Assembly: GCA_910585915.1 (NCBI GenBank)
Contig: CAJUGF010000023.1
Location: 568 to 23,673, forward strand
From: an uncultured Bacilli bacterium
Lineage (GTDB): Bacteria; Bacillota_I; Bacilli_A; RF39; UBA660
Reading direction: 5' to 3'
DNA: 23,106 nt
Part shown: positions 1-7,714 of the stretch, in pieces
Layout of the letters: each line of letters starts with the position of its first letter
How positions within the stretch are numbered: position 1 is the first letter of the stretch
The notes under the pieces: model-generated
Told to the model about the DNA's origin: nothing
Databases searched by the model: none
The model's input: only the letters and a program-made list of their open reading frames with translations
Made by a program: the position numbers and the translations under genes

Positions 1-658
1 GGCAAGTAGTGGTCTTTTAACCTCTTCATTAAATATCGTTTTTACTTTTATATCAAAAATAGCTAATTTTATTATTGCTTTAATATTTGCTTTCTATGTT
101 TTAGCTGAAAAAGAAAAATTGGCATATCAATTTAAAATTGTTTTAAAAGCATTCATCAAAGATAAATATGTAAAAGAAATCTTTCGCATTACAGAACTTG
201 CCAATAAAACATTCAGTAAATTCATTAGTGGTCAATGCCTAGAAGCTTGCATATTAGGAATCTTATGCTTTATTGGCATGATAATCTTTCACTTTCCATA
301 CGCCTTATCCATATCTGTATTAGTGGCATTAACAGCATTAATTCCAATATTTGGAGCATTCATTGCTATGATGGTGGGCACATTGCTAATTAGTGTGATA
401 AGTTTTCAAAGTGCTATATGGTTTGTTGTTTTCTTCTTATTACTTCAACAAATAGAAGGAAATATTATCTATCCCAAAGTCGTGGGCAATTCTGTAGGGC
501 TTCCTGCCATATGGACCATGATGGCTGTAACGGTTGGTGGTTCTTGCTTTGGAATATTTGGAATGCTTATAAGTGTTCCATTATCTTCCATACTATATGC
601 CTTACTAAAAGAATATATCCAAAAGAAAAATAGCTTTGCCAAACTAAAAGAGATTTAA
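1..658 (+). CDS. AI-2E family transporter, C-terminal part (cut by window start)
   Basis: The frame is open from base 2, well before the first possible in-window start (TTG at 119), so the gene begins outside the window. The visible ~218 residues start with a hydrophobic stretch ending in FYVLAEKEKL. This is followed by a cytoplasmic basic segment, a region with FISGQCLEA, and several strongly hydrophobic helices including the conserved block IEGNIIYPKVVGNSVGLP. That arrangement is the C-terminal half of the AI-2E/YdbI/YhhT permease family (PF01594), integral membrane proteins of about 350 residues. Members are linked to export of AI-2 or, in other cases, to Na+(Li+)/H+ antiport, so the substrate cannot be assigned from sequence. 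The stop codon lies within the terminator hairpin shared with the convergent gene. Confidence 0.88.
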   Translation, partial: ASSGLLTSSLNIVFTFISKIANFIIALIFAFYVLAEKEKLAYQFKIVLKAFIKDKYVKEIFRITELANKTFSKFISGQCLEACILGILCFIGMIIFHFPYALSISVLVALTALIPIFGAFIAMMVGTLLISVISFQSAIWFVVFFLLLQQIEGNIIYPKVVGNSVGLPAIWTMMAVTVGGSCFGIFGMLISVPLSSILYALLKEYIQKKNSFAKLKEI

Positions 659-673
659 TCAAAAATCTCTTTT
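646..673. terminator. Bidirectional intrinsic terminator
   Basis: Perfect 11-bp inverted repeat: AAAAGAGATTT at 646-656 pairs with AAATCTCTTTT at 663-673, with a 6-base loop. Runs of T follow on the plus strand and the mirrored A run gives T on the minus strand. It sits exactly between the convergent permease and YolD-like genes and probably serves both. Confidence 0.85.
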
Positions 674-988
674 TTAAATAGAAACATTCAAAATTTGATC
701 AAAATACAAAAGCGTATGATCTTGAAACAAAATACCTTTTTCATTTTTTCGAATACTTAAAATCAAATCATTTTTACATAAAATCTTTCCACGATAATAA
801 TAAGACACATGTACAACCATTTGACTATGAAAAGCTTCTTGTAAACGTCGTTCCATTTCTTCCATTTGTTCCTCTGACAAACAAGGCTTTGTAACATATT
901 CTTTTTTCTTTAAAATAGATTGTACCATTTGTTTACTAGAAATAACAGAATCAAATGGCATCCATTTAATCATTCCACGATCCTTCAT
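674..988 (-). CDS. YolD-like family protein
   Basis: 104-residue soluble protein starting MKDRGMIKWMPFDSV, the typical opening of the YolD-like family (PF08863; MKDRGxIKW). The family is also recognisable by the middle helix EEQMEEMERRLQEAF and a C-terminal beta-rich part. In Bacillus, YolD-like proteins are encoded beside UvrX/YqjW-type Y-family polymerases, and here too. Its start codon overlaps the polymerase stop by 4 bases (985-988), so the two are translationally coupled and transcribed from the promoter with the LexA-like box at 2248-2294. The proposed family role is an accessory to the translesion polymerase, by analogy with UmuD; the biochemistry is not established. Assignment is firm from the N-terminal motif plus neighbour. 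Confidence 0.85.
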   Translation of the reverse strand: MKDRGMIKWMPFDSVISSKQMVQSILKKKEYVTKPCLSEEQMEEMERRLQEAFHSQMVVHVSYYYRGKILCKNDLILSIRKNEKGILFQDHTLLYFDQILNVSI

Positions 989-2235
989 GAACTATGACCT
1001 CCAATCTTTTGATTACGTTCTTTAGCCGTAGAATCAGGCATTAAACTAGAAGCTTTCAAAATACTATTCTTTCCATATTTTAAATTGACTTCATCTAATG
1101 CTTTATGAAATTGATCTTCCTTTTTTTTAGTTTCATAATCCTCAAAAATACTAAGTTGAACACCAACTTTTTCTGTTAAATGTCCAATACTAATGGAAAT
1201 TTTTCGAATTGGCAATTCTTCATAATAACGGTCAAACAATAATTCACAAGCACGTAAAATTACGCTTTCACAGTCCGTTGGAGTATCCAGACGCATATGA
1301 TGATAAAAACCACCACCAATTGTTTTAGAATAAGTAACACCCATACCAACAACGCTACCTTCCATATGATTCTTCCGAAGTCTTGCACAAAGTACTTCGA
1401 TCATTTCTCGTAAAATTAATTTACCACTCACTTCATTGTAATCTTTAAATAGTACTTGACTATGACTAAAAGACTTTTCCTTTGGAGGTTTTTTAAAATC
1501 TTGAATACATGCCTCATCAATGCCATTCGCATGATTCCATAATTCTTCACCCATAACTCCATATTTATTTTTTAATCGGTGAATATCATAATGTGCTAAA
1601 TCCCCAATAGAATAAATACCCAAAATATTTAAATTTTTTTCCATTCTTGGACCAATTCCCCACATTTTCGAAAGAGGAGTAATGTTCCACAATTTTTTTG
1701 GAACATCCTCATAAGTCCATTTTACAATTCCATTTTTATAGCGTTTGGCATCCAAATCCATCGCAACTTTAGCAAGAAGCATATTAGGGCCAATCCCACA
1801 ATTGGCAGTCAAGCCAGTTTTTTCTTCAATCGTTTTTAAAATCATCTCAGCAATTTCTTCATCACATTTTCCATACATAGTAAGATAATCTGTAATATCC
1901 AAAAAACACTCATCAATTGAATAAACATGTAAATCTTCACTTGCTACAAAATCCAAATAAATCTCTACAACTTCCTTACTTTTCTGAACATACAAATTCA
2001 TACGAGGAGGAACAATCTGATAAGAAATAGATTTAGGAATATCATAAAGTCTAGTTCTACCTTTAATACCTTGCTTCTTTAAAAAAGGAGTCACCGCAAG
2101 CGTAATAGCACCATTTCCTTGATGAGGATTGGCAACCACCAAAGGAACTTGAAAAGGGTCAAGACCACGATCAATACACTCAACAGAAGCAAAAAAACTT
2201 TTTAAATCAATACACAAAATATGACGTTCTTTCAT
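985..2235 (-). CDS. Y-family DNA polymerase (UvrX/DinB-like translesion polymerase)
   Basis: 416 residues. The start at 2235 is chosen over upstream in-frame codons because GGTGGAG lies 8 bases before it and the protein then begins MKERHILCIDLKSFFASVEC, the canonical Y-family N terminus. D10 is the first metal ligand and F15 the likely steric-gate residue. The second catalytic pair is in YSIDECFLD (D108, E109). VPPRMNLYV and a C-terminal tail with STAKERNQKIGGH mark the Firmicutes UvrX/YqjW/UmuC-like branch rather than plain DinB. The fold order is palm/fingers, thumb with helix-hairpin-helix (KMWGIGPRMEKNL), then little finger. Function: error-prone bypass of DNA lesions. It is followed in operon by the YolD-like gene, and a LexA-type operator covers its promoter, so SOS induction is expected. 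Confidence 0.9.
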   Translation of the reverse strand: MKERHILCIDLKSFFASVECIDRGLDPFQVPLVVANPHQGNGAITLAVTPFLKKQGIKGRTRLYDIPKSISYQIVPPRMNLYVQKSKEVVEIYLDFVASEDLHVYSIDECFLDITDYLTMYGKCDEEIAEMILKTIEEKTGLTANCGIGPNMLLAKVAMDLDAKRYKNGIVKWTYEDVPKKLWNITPLSKMWGIGPRMEKNLNILGIYSIGDLAHYDIHRLKNKYGVMGEELWNHANGIDEACIQDFKKPPKEKSFSHSQVLFKDYNEVSGKLILREMIEVLCARLRKNHMEGSVVGMGVTYSKTIGGGFYHHMRLDTPTDCESVILRACELLFDRYYEELPIRKISISIGHLTEKVGVQLSIFEDYETKKKEDQFHKALDEVNLKYGKNSILKASSLMPDSTAKERNQKIGGHSS

Positions 2236-2247
2236 AATATCTCCACC

Positions 2248-2261
2248 AAAACATTTGTTCA
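2248..2261 (-). promoter_or_regulatory. LexA (SOS) box
   Basis: Read on the minus strand the site is TGAACAAATGTTTT. It matches the Bacillus LexA consensus CGAACRNRYGTTYG at 12 of 14 positions, differing only at the two outer bases. It lies between the -10 element and the ribosome binding site of the polymerase gene, a position that would block early transcription. Binding is inferred, not shown. Confidence 0.7.
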
Positions 2262-2266
2262 TATAA

Positions 2267-2294
2267 ATTATAACAAATTGGATTAAAAAAACAA
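2267..2294 (-). promoter_or_regulatory. Promoter of the polymerase / YolD operon
   Basis: Minus-strand -35 TTGTTT (2289-2294), 16-bp spacer, -10 TATAAT (2267-2272). Transcription would start inside the LexA-like box. Confidence 0.7.
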
Positions 2295-2318
2295 TTGACA
2301 GATTTTGACAATTAAAAC

Positions 2319-2346
2319 TTGCGCTTACCATTCAAATAGCTATAAT
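2319..2346 (+). promoter_or_regulatory. Promoter of the DMT permease gene
   Basis: -35 TTGCGC (2319-2324), 16-bp spacer, -10 TATAAT (2341-2346). It is divergent from the polymerase promoter and leaves a leader of about 11 bases carrying AGGTGAG. Confidence 0.6.
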
Positions 2347-2363
2347 TAAAATAGGTGAGTAGT

Positions 2364-3239
2364 ATGAGAGGAAAAACAGCAGCATTAACATGGAGTGCCA
2401 TTCACTCAATTGGAGATACATTAGAAGAAAAACTTTTATTAAAATTTAATGAAACCCAATACTTATTTTGGCAAAGTGTTGCAACAGGAATAATCACTAT
2501 GATCTTTTCGATAATTGGTGGTGTAGAAATGACTCCACTAGCATTTGGAGTATTAATTTTATATTCTCTAGCAATTATTGGAGGAGATTTTTGCTATGCC
2601 AAAGCGATTCAAACCCTTCCCATTGGACTTGCAAATCTAATTGATTCTGGTGGATTATTCATCATTTTAATATGTGACATTGCTCTAGGTTATATTGCTC
2701 CAAAGATTAGTTTCTTAATACTATTTATTATCTTCTTTTTTTCCATCTATGTTTTCTCAAAAGAAACCAATAAAATGAAAGGAGAAATAACAAAGAAAAA
2801 AATTGATTTAAAAAACATCTTTATTTTAATAACGGCGACCATCTTCTATGCATCCGAACCATACTTTATCAAACTAGCAAGCAGCAAGGGTGCCAATGAA
2901 TACGGAATCAATTTAATTTACTATTTCATCGCCATTCCCGTCTTCTATTATTTATATAGAAAAGAGAAAAAAAATATTGCCGTATTAAAAAAAGAAGAAA
3001 AGAAAACATTTACAAAATACATTATCATCTTAGGAATCATTTATGCCATAACAAGTCTTCTATACATGCTAGCATTTATTGGAGAAACTCCTATATTAAT
3101 TACCCTGATTACGAAACTTCAATTATTCTTTGTTGTTATCATATCTGTAATTCAAAAAACAGATAAAATGAATTATAAAAAAACAGCATCACTAATCATA
3201 GGAGTAATATGTATTGCCTTAATGACATTACTAAGCTAA
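2364..3239 (+). CDS. EamA/DMT superfamily permease
   Basis: 291 residues. ATG at 2364 is preferred to GTG at 2355 because the latter lies inside the AGGTGAG ribosome binding site. The protein is almost entirely hydrophobic, with about ten predicted membrane helices in two halves separated by a basic cytoplasmic loop (KETNKMKGEITKKKIDLKN). This is the organisation of the drug/metabolite transporter superfamily (EamA-type, usually 280-310 residues). Helix 3 to 4 contains DFCYAKAIQTLPIGLANLI, resembling the DMT signature where small metabolites are exported. Substrate cannot be told from sequence. It is a single gene with its own promoter, divergent from the SOS polymerase and separated from the next gene by another promoter. 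Confidence 0.8.
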   Translation: MRGKTAALTWSAIHSIGDTLEEKLLLKFNETQYLFWQSVATGIITMIFSIIGGVEMTPLAFGVLILYSLAIIGGDFCYAKAIQTLPIGLANLIDSGGLFIILICDIALGYIAPKISFLILFIIFFFSIYVFSKETNKMKGEITKKKIDLKNIFILITATIFYASEPYFIKLASSKGANEYGINLIYYFIAIPVFYYLYRKEKKNIAVLKKEEKKTFTKYIIILGIIYAITSLLYMLAFIGETPILITLITKLQLFFVVIISVIQKTDKMNYKKTASLIIGVICIALMTLLS

Positions 3240-3244
3240 AAAAC

Positions 3245-3272
3245 TTGAATTATCAAAAAAATAAGCTATAAT
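3245..3272 (+). promoter_or_regulatory. Promoter of the first GT2 gene
   Basis: -35 TTGAAT (3245-3250), 16-bp spacer, -10 TATAAT (3267-3272), about 36 bases before the start codon. Confidence 0.6.
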
Positions 3273-3307
3273 AACCCTAAATTTTTAAAAGAAATTGAGG
3301 AAATTCT

Positions 3308-4366
3308 ATGCCATTAGTAACAATAATCATACCAATTTATAATGTAGAAAAATATTTAAAAAAATGTTTAGACTCTGTAATAAATCAAACATATCAAAAT
3401 TTAGAAATAATTTTAATCAATGATTTTAGCACTGACTACTCAAAACACATTGCTGAACAATATGTCAAAAATTATAAAAATATAAAGTTAATAAATAACA
3501 AAATTAATTTAGGAATTGGAGAAAGCAGAAACATTGGATTAGATATAGCAAATGGAGAATACATCTATTTTCTTGATAGTGATGACTGGATTGATAAAAC
3601 AGCAATTCAAAGGTTAGTAAATATTGCTCTAAATTACCAAGCAAAATTAGTAGAATGTAGTTATACAATGGTTTTGGGAAAAATTTCAATTCAAAAAGGA
3701 AAAAAAGAGAAAAACATAACAATAAAAAATTTTCAAAAAAATCCCAAACTACTTTATAACAATCAAGGGTATGCATGGAGTAAATTATATCAAACGAATT
3801 TGTTTGAAGATTTAAGATTTCCAAAGAAGATTATGTTTGAAGATTTTGCCTTTACAGGAGCACTTCTAACAAAAGTAAGAGAATGCATCAAAACAAGCGA
3901 GAAATTATATTTTTACCGTCGTCATCCATCTAGCATAACTTTTTCAAGTAAGTGTGCTCCCAATGAAAAGTTTTTAGATATTTTAGAAAGCGGCAAAATA
4001 TTAAGAGAAAATTGTAAGAAATTAGGAACATATCAAGAATATGAAAATATAATCGAAGAAATTATTCGTTATAAAAATTTAATTGCATTAATGGATAGTA
4101 ACACTTGGTTTCAAATGAAATTAGAAGATCGTATGCATCTATTAAACTTAATGTACCAATTTTTATCTCAAGAACAAAATATGGATAATTTTGAAAGTTG
4201 GGACACCGTTAAAGAAGCTATGCAAACTCGAAAAATATATCAATTACGTATGCAGTATTTAAAATGTCAATTACAAAAAGCAAAGCAATTTAATACCGCA
4301 TCTGATACACCATTAGAAGATGCAAAAAAAATTATTCGGAAATATACAAGAGAAAAAGGACTTTGA
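3308..4366 (+). CDS. GT2 family glycosyltransferase (GT-A fold)
   Basis: 352 residues. The N-terminal ~220 residues form a GT-A domain: VTIIIPIYNVEKYL at the start, the nucleotide-binding aspartate in LINDFSTD (D39), and the DXD metal site in FLDSDDW (D90, D92, D93). These residues bind the sugar nucleotide and divalent metal. The C-terminal ~130 residues are helical and match no domain I recognise. No membrane helix is present, so it acts on the cytoplasmic face, probably in surface glycan, teichoic-acid-like polymer or glycolipid synthesis; donor and acceptor are unknown. GAGG at 3297-3300 is the ribosome binding site. It stands as a single gene between its own promoter and terminator. A second GT2 with the same active-site motif lies at 18488-19489. 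Confidence 0.88.
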   Translation: MPLVTIIIPIYNVEKYLKKCLDSVINQTYQNLEIILINDFSTDYSKHIAEQYVKNYKNIKLINNKINLGIGESRNIGLDIANGEYIYFLDSDDWIDKTAIQRLVNIALNYQAKLVECSYTMVLGKISIQKGKKEKNITIKNFQKNPKLLYNNQGYAWSKLYQTNLFEDLRFPKKIMFEDFAFTGALLTKVRECIKTSEKLYFYRRHPSSITFSSKCAPNEKFLDILESGKILRENCKKLGTYQEYENIIEEIIRYKNLIALMDSNTWFQMKLEDRMHLLNLMYQFLSQEQNMDNFESWDTVKEAMQTRKIYQLRMQYLKCQLQKAKQFNTASDTPLEDAKKIIRKYTREKGL

Positions 4367-4382
4367 ATCATAGTCTTTTTTT
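4353..4382 (+). terminator. Intrinsic terminator overlapping the GT2 stop
   Basis: GACT (4359-4362) pairs with AGTC (4372-4375), extended by a G-U and five A-T pairs, followed by seven T residues. The TGA stop (4364-4366) is in the loop. The same bases supply the -35 of the next promoter. Confidence 0.65.
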
Positions 4383-4390
4383 GTTATACT
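4363..4390 (+). promoter_or_regulatory. Promoter giving an apparently leaderless AlkD transcript
   Basis: -35 TTGAAT (4363-4368), 16-bp spacer, -10 TATACT (4385-4390). The ATG of the AlkD gene begins 7 bases after the -10, where transcription would normally start. No Shine-Dalgarno sequence exists in the 25 bases before the ATG. Confidence 0.55.
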
Positions 4391-4396
4391 ACCATT

Positions 4397-5116
4397 ATGG
4401 AATGGATAGAAAATAAAATTTGGAAACAGAATGACTATGAAGAATATATCAAATATCTAATATCGCAAAGAGAGGATAAATATCGTAATTTTCATAAAAA
4501 ATTAACGCCAACCAAATATGAGATATTAGGGATTAGAGTGCCAATGAGTAGAAAAATAGCCAAAAAAATAGGTTCATCGGATATCAAATCTTTTTTAAAT
4601 TGTACAAAAGACTCGTATTATGAAGAAGTGTTAATTGAAGGCTTTATAATTGCAAGTATCAAAGAGGAAGAATTCTTTAAAAAAGAATTTGAGCGCTTTC
4701 TACCTAAAATTGATAATTGGGCAATCTGTGATGGTTTTTGTAATAGTATTCAAATTATCCGAACCAACCCTGATAAATATTTTCCATACATTTTAAATTT
4801 ATTAAAAAGCAACGAGCCCTTCACCATTCGCGTTGGACTTGTAACCCTTTTAAGTTGGTATGTAGAAGAAAAATATTTAAAGGACATTTTAAAACATATA
4901 GATGAAATAGAATCAGATCATTATTATGTAAATATGGGTGAAGCTTGGTTACTAGCAGAAATCTATACCAAATATCCAAACATTGCAGAAGAATATTTCA
5001 AAGTATCCAAAATAAATGATTTTACAATGAACAAAACCATTAGTAAAATTAGAGATTCCTATCGCATATCCAAAGAAGCCAAAGAAAAATTACTACAATA
5101 TAGGAGGAAAAAATGA
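4397..5116 (+). CDS. AlkD-type DNA alkylation repair protein
   Basis: 239 residues, all-helical, with the layout of the AlkC/AlkD HEAT-like DNA glycosylases (PF08713, 220-240 residues). These excise N3- and N7-alkylated purines without base flipping. Recognition rests on LGIRVPMSRKIAKK (residues 44-57), IDNWAICDGF with W108 and D112, and FTIRVGLV with R145. These correspond to the W109/D113/R148 catalytic trio described for Bacillus cereus AlkD. GEAWLLAEIYTKYP and the basic C terminus also fit. There is no ribosome binding site before ATG 4397, and the promoter places the start of transcription at or beside the ATG. An internal start at Met50 would remove the first helices and is unlikely. 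Its stop overlaps the start of the cyclophilin gene by 4 bases, so they are cotranscribed. Confidence 0.87.
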   Translation: MEWIENKIWKQNDYEEYIKYLISQREDKYRNFHKKLTPTKYEILGIRVPMSRKIAKKIGSSDIKSFLNCTKDSYYEEVLIEGFIIASIKEEEFFKKEFERFLPKIDNWAICDGFCNSIQIIRTNPDKYFPYILNLLKSNEPFTIRVGLVTLLSWYVEEKYLKDILKHIDEIESDHYYVNMGEAWLLAEIYTKYPNIAEEYFKVSKINDFTMNKTISKIRDSYRISKEAKEKLLQYRRKK

Positions 5117-5715
5117 AAAAGAAAATCATAGTATTAACAAGCCTATTTCTAATTCTAATATTAGGTGGCTGTGGTGCTAAAACAGAAGGAGAGATTGATA
5201 ATATGAAATTTAAAGAAACAGAAGAAATTACAAACTATGTTAAAATCGAAATGACAACAGGAGATTTGATGATATTGGAATTATATCCTAATATTGCTCC
5301 AATTACCGTAGAAAATTTTCAAAAATTAGTTAGTGAAAAATTCTATGATAATTTAATTTTCCATCGTGTTATTGAAGATTTTATGATTCAAGGAGGAGAT
5401 CCACAAGGAACTGGAATGGGTGGATCTAATAACACCATCAAAGGGGAATTTGAAAGTAATGGTGTGGCAAATAATTTAAAACATGAAAGAGGCGTTATCT
5501 CTATGGCTAGAAGTCAAATAAAAGACTCTGCCTCAAGCCAATTCTTCATTTGTCATAAAGACGCGAGCTATCTAGATGGAGACTATGCAGCCTTTGGAAA
5601 ATTAATTGCTGGATTCGATACCCTTGATAAAATAGCAACTACAAAAGTAAATGGAGAAAAACCAGTAACTGACCAAAAAATGAAGACAGTTCGCTTTGTT
5701 ACAATTGAAAAATAA
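5113..5715 (+). CDS. Cyclophilin-type peptidyl-prolyl isomerase, lipoprotein
   Basis: 200 residues. A lipoprotein signal peptide (basic KKK, hydrophobic core, lipobox LGGC with Cys20) anchors it to the outer face of the membrane. From about residue 42 a complete cyclophilin domain follows: IFHRVIEDFMIQGGD (R85, F90, Q93), GVISMARS, SSQFFICHKD (Q143, F145) and YLDGDYAAFGKL. The Arg/Phe/Gln set is the usual isomerase and proline-binding core; the Trp of human cyclophilin A is a Tyr here, as in many bacterial members. The expected role is folding of exported proteins. ATG 5113 follows AGGAGG closely and overlaps the AlkD stop, so it is translationally coupled to a DNA repair gene, a pairing with no obvious functional link. 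Confidence 0.92.
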   Translation: MKKKIIVLTSLFLILILGGCGAKTEGEIDNMKFKETEEITNYVKIEMTTGDLMILELYPNIAPITVENFQKLVSEKFYDNLIFHRVIEDFMIQGGDPQGTGMGGSNNTIKGEFESNGVANNLKHERGVISMARSQIKDSASSQFFICHKDASYLDGDYAAFGKLIAGFDTLDKIATTKVNGEKPVTDQKMKTVRFVTIEK

Positions 5716-5717
5716 AT

Positions 5718-5746
5718 TTGACAAAAAGAAGAAATTCTCATAAACT
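5718..5746 (+). promoter_or_regulatory. Promoter of the gltX T-box leader
   Basis: -35 TTGACA (5718-5723, consensus), 17-bp spacer, -10 TAAACT (5741-5746), immediately after the cyclophilin stop. Confidence 0.65.
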
Positions 5747-5750
5747 ATAG

Positions 5751-5948
5751 TTAAAGCGAAGAAAAAGAAGAGTAAAAATAGGAAACTTTATAGAGAATTC
5801 GTGGTTGGTGGAAACGAATAGTAGAATATTTTGAAGAAACTTTGGAGTTGAATACTGTATACAAAGTATTCCGGGCAACCGTTATCAAAAGAGTATAAGT
5901 AAGGTGGTACCACGGGTTTATCTCGTCCTTTAGGTACGACCTTTTTTT
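5751..5948 (+). promoter_or_regulatory. T-box riboswitch, glutamate specific
   Basis: This ~200-base leader of gltX has the T-box order. Stem I carries AGTA (5771-5774) on its 5' side and GAA (5833-5835) on the 3' side, the pair that forms the loop-E motif. Next comes the likely specifier codon GAA (Glu, 5836-5838), followed by a purine as usual. The conserved T-box AAGGTGGTACCACGG is at 5901-5915, then the terminator. The TGGT bulge (5905-5908) would pair with an ACCA tRNA 3' end, matching discriminator A73. Uncharged tRNA-Glu(UUC) would stabilise the antiterminator and switch gltX on. The specifier agrees with the downstream enzyme, which supports the identification. Confidence 0.9.
5901..5948 (+). 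terminator. T-box attenuator terminator
   Basis: AAGGTGGTACC (5901-5911) pairs with GGTACGACCTT (5933-5943) with one internal G-G mismatch, followed by seven T residues (5942-5948). It is mutually exclusive with the T-box antiterminator because both use 5901-5911. Confidence 0.85.
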
Positions 5949-5968
5949 ATTTAGAAAGAAGGATTTTA

Positions 5969-7624
5969 ATGACAAGAAAAGAATATGCTGACTTTTTAGT
6001 CCCAAACGTAGAACATGATAGAGAATATTATGAAAGCAAATATCCAGAAAGAAACTTAGAAAGCGATGCCAAAGTAGTTCGAATTGGACCAAGTCCCACT
6101 GGATTCGTTCACTTTGGAACCCTTTTCCAAGCAATGGCAGGACACAATCTTGCCAAAAACTCTAGCGGCATTTTCTATGTTCGAATTGAAGATACCGATC
6201 AAAAAAGAGAAGTTGAAAACGGAACCAAACAAATTATCGATGCTCTAAATGATTATGGAATAGAATACAATGAAGGCCCAATCAGCGAAGAGGAAGAAAA
6301 AGGTACTTACGGACCATACATTCAAAGCAAAAGAGGAGATATTTACAAAGCATATGTAAAAGATTTAATTGAAAAAGATTTAGCATATCCATCATTTGCT
6401 ACCGAAAAAGACTTAGAAGAATTAAGAAGTCAACAAGAAGCTTCAAAAAGTAGGTTAGGGTATTATGGAAGATTTGCAACAGATCGAAATCTTTCTATGG
6501 AAACTGTCATTGAAAAAGTAAAATCAGGAGAAAAATATGTTATCCGTTTTCGTTCTCCTGGAAACTTTGAAAATAAAATTATCATCGAAGACTTAGTAAA
6601 AGGAAGAATTGAAATGCCAGAAAATGATATTGATCATGTCATTTTAAAAGGTGATGGCTTACCAACTTACCACTTTGCTCATGTCATTGATGACCATTTA
6701 ATGCATACAACTCATGTCGTAAGAGGGGATGAGTGGTTAAGTAGCCTTCCAGTACATCTACAAATGTTTTCCTCTCTTGGATTTACAGCACCATTTTATG
6801 CCCATCCATCCCCAATAATGAAAGAAGAGAATGGAAAAAAGAGAAAACTAAGCAAACGAAAAGATACAGAAGCAAATATTGCTGAATTTAAAAAACTTGG
6901 TATTCCAAAAGAAGCTGTGAAAGAATATCTACTAACTTTAATTAATTCGAACTTTGAAGAATGGAAAGATAAAAATCCAGAAAAAGACTTAGACGAATTT
7001 AAAGTGACCTTCAAAAAAATGAATATCAGCGGATCACTATTTGACATGGAAAAACTAATAAACATTAGTAAAAACATCTTAGCACACATCACTGCTGAAG
7101 AATTCTATGATCAGTTACTTGACTGGGCTGAAAATTATGATAAAGAATTTACAGTACTATTAAAAGAACACAAAAAAGAAACCATTGCTATTCTAAACAT
7201 TGAACGTGGTGGAGAAAAACCTAGAAAAGACTATAGTGCTTATAGTGATGTATATAAAAATATTTGGTATATGTATGACGAAAAATTTATGGTTTCTAAA
7301 GAAGAATATGAATTTGATAAAATTACTGATCCAAAAGAAATAAAGGACATTTTAATCACATATATAACTAAGTATTATGATGAAAAAGACGGGCAAGATG
7401 TCTGGTTTAGCAAAATAAAAGTAATGGCAGAAGAATTAGGATATGCGAGCAATATGAAAGAATATAAGCAAAATCCTGATAATTTTAAAGGAAATGTTGC
7501 TGATATCAGCACAGTCATTCGAGTTGCTGTTACAAGCAAAAAACAAACACCAAATCTTTATGATATCTTAAAAATATTAGGAACAAAAAAAATCGAAGAA
7601 AGATTTCAAAAAGTTATAAAATAA
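5969..7624 (+). CDS. gltX: Glutamate-tRNA ligase
   Basis: 551 residues, class I synthetase of the GluRS/GlnRS family. The HIGH-type motif is PSPTGFVHFGTL (residues 41-52), followed by YVRIEDTDQKREVENG (70-85), PYIQSKRGDIY, and the stretch LPTYHFAHVIDDHLM to HVVRGDEW (231-256). The KMSKS-type motif is KLSKRKD (293-299). The rest is the helical anticodon-binding part. It resembles the longer (~550-residue) GltX form of Clostridia with an N-terminal extension (YADFLVPNVEHDREYYESKYPERNL), rather than the ~480-residue Bacillus form. The zinc-binding Cys pair seen in some relatives after YP is absent (YPSFATEKD). It may be non-discriminating; this cannot be read from sequence. ATG 5969 follows an AAGAAGGA site and a glutamate T-box, which confirms amino-acid specificity. 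Confidence 0.93.
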   Translation: MTRKEYADFLVPNVEHDREYYESKYPERNLESDAKVVRIGPSPTGFVHFGTLFQAMAGHNLAKNSSGIFYVRIEDTDQKREVENGTKQIIDALNDYGIEYNEGPISEEEEKGTYGPYIQSKRGDIYKAYVKDLIEKDLAYPSFATEKDLEELRSQQEASKSRLGYYGRFATDRNLSMETVIEKVKSGEKYVIRFRSPGNFENKIIIEDLVKGRIEMPENDIDHVILKGDGLPTYHFAHVIDDHLMHTTHVVRGDEWLSSLPVHLQMFSSLGFTAPFYAHPSPIMKEENGKKRKLSKRKDTEANIAEFKKLGIPKEAVKEYLLTLINSNFEEWKDKNPEKDLDEFKVTFKKMNISGSLFDMEKLINISKNILAHITAEEFYDQLLDWAENYDKEFTVLLKEHKKETIAILNIERGGEKPRKDYSAYSDVYKNIWYMYDEKFMVSKEEYEFDKITDPKEIKDILITYITKYYDEKDGQDVWFSKIKVMAEELGYASNMKEYKQNPDNFKGNVADISTVIRVAVTSKKQTPNLYDILKILGTKKIEERFQKVIK

Positions 7625-7644
7625 GAACACATCGTTCTTTTTTT
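7623..7644 (+). terminator. Intrinsic terminator of gltX
   Basis: AAGAAC (7623-7628), 5-base loop, GTTCTT (7634-7639), continued T run to 7644. Confidence 0.8.
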
Positions 7645-7664
7645 GTGAAATTTTTGAAAAAAGA

Positions 7665-7693
7665 TTGCAAACCCAAACAAACATTTCTATAAT
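7665..7693 (+). promoter_or_regulatory. Promoter of the antiporter gene
   Basis: -35 TTGCAA (7665-7670), 17-bp spacer, -10 TATAAT (7688-7693). Confidence 0.7.
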
Positions 7694-7714
7694 AGAGAAG
7701 AAAAGAGGAGTTAT

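Noticed and set aside
3504..3824. Minus-strand open frame inside the first GT2 gene
   Set aside because: Shadow of the GT-A domain; AT-rich reverse frames are often open here. No start signals.
5751..6134. Minus-strand open frame of 127 codons over the T-box
   Set aside because: It is antisense to the T-box leader and the start of gltX, whose identity is certain. No ribosome binding site or recognisable protein.
5969..7624. First impression of a class I lysyl-tRNA synthetase, with an AAA/AAG specifier in the leader
   Set aside because: EDTDQKREVENG, PYIQSKRGDIY and the LPTYHFAHVIDDH / RGDEW blocks are GluRS-type, and the leader holds GAA in the specifier position.
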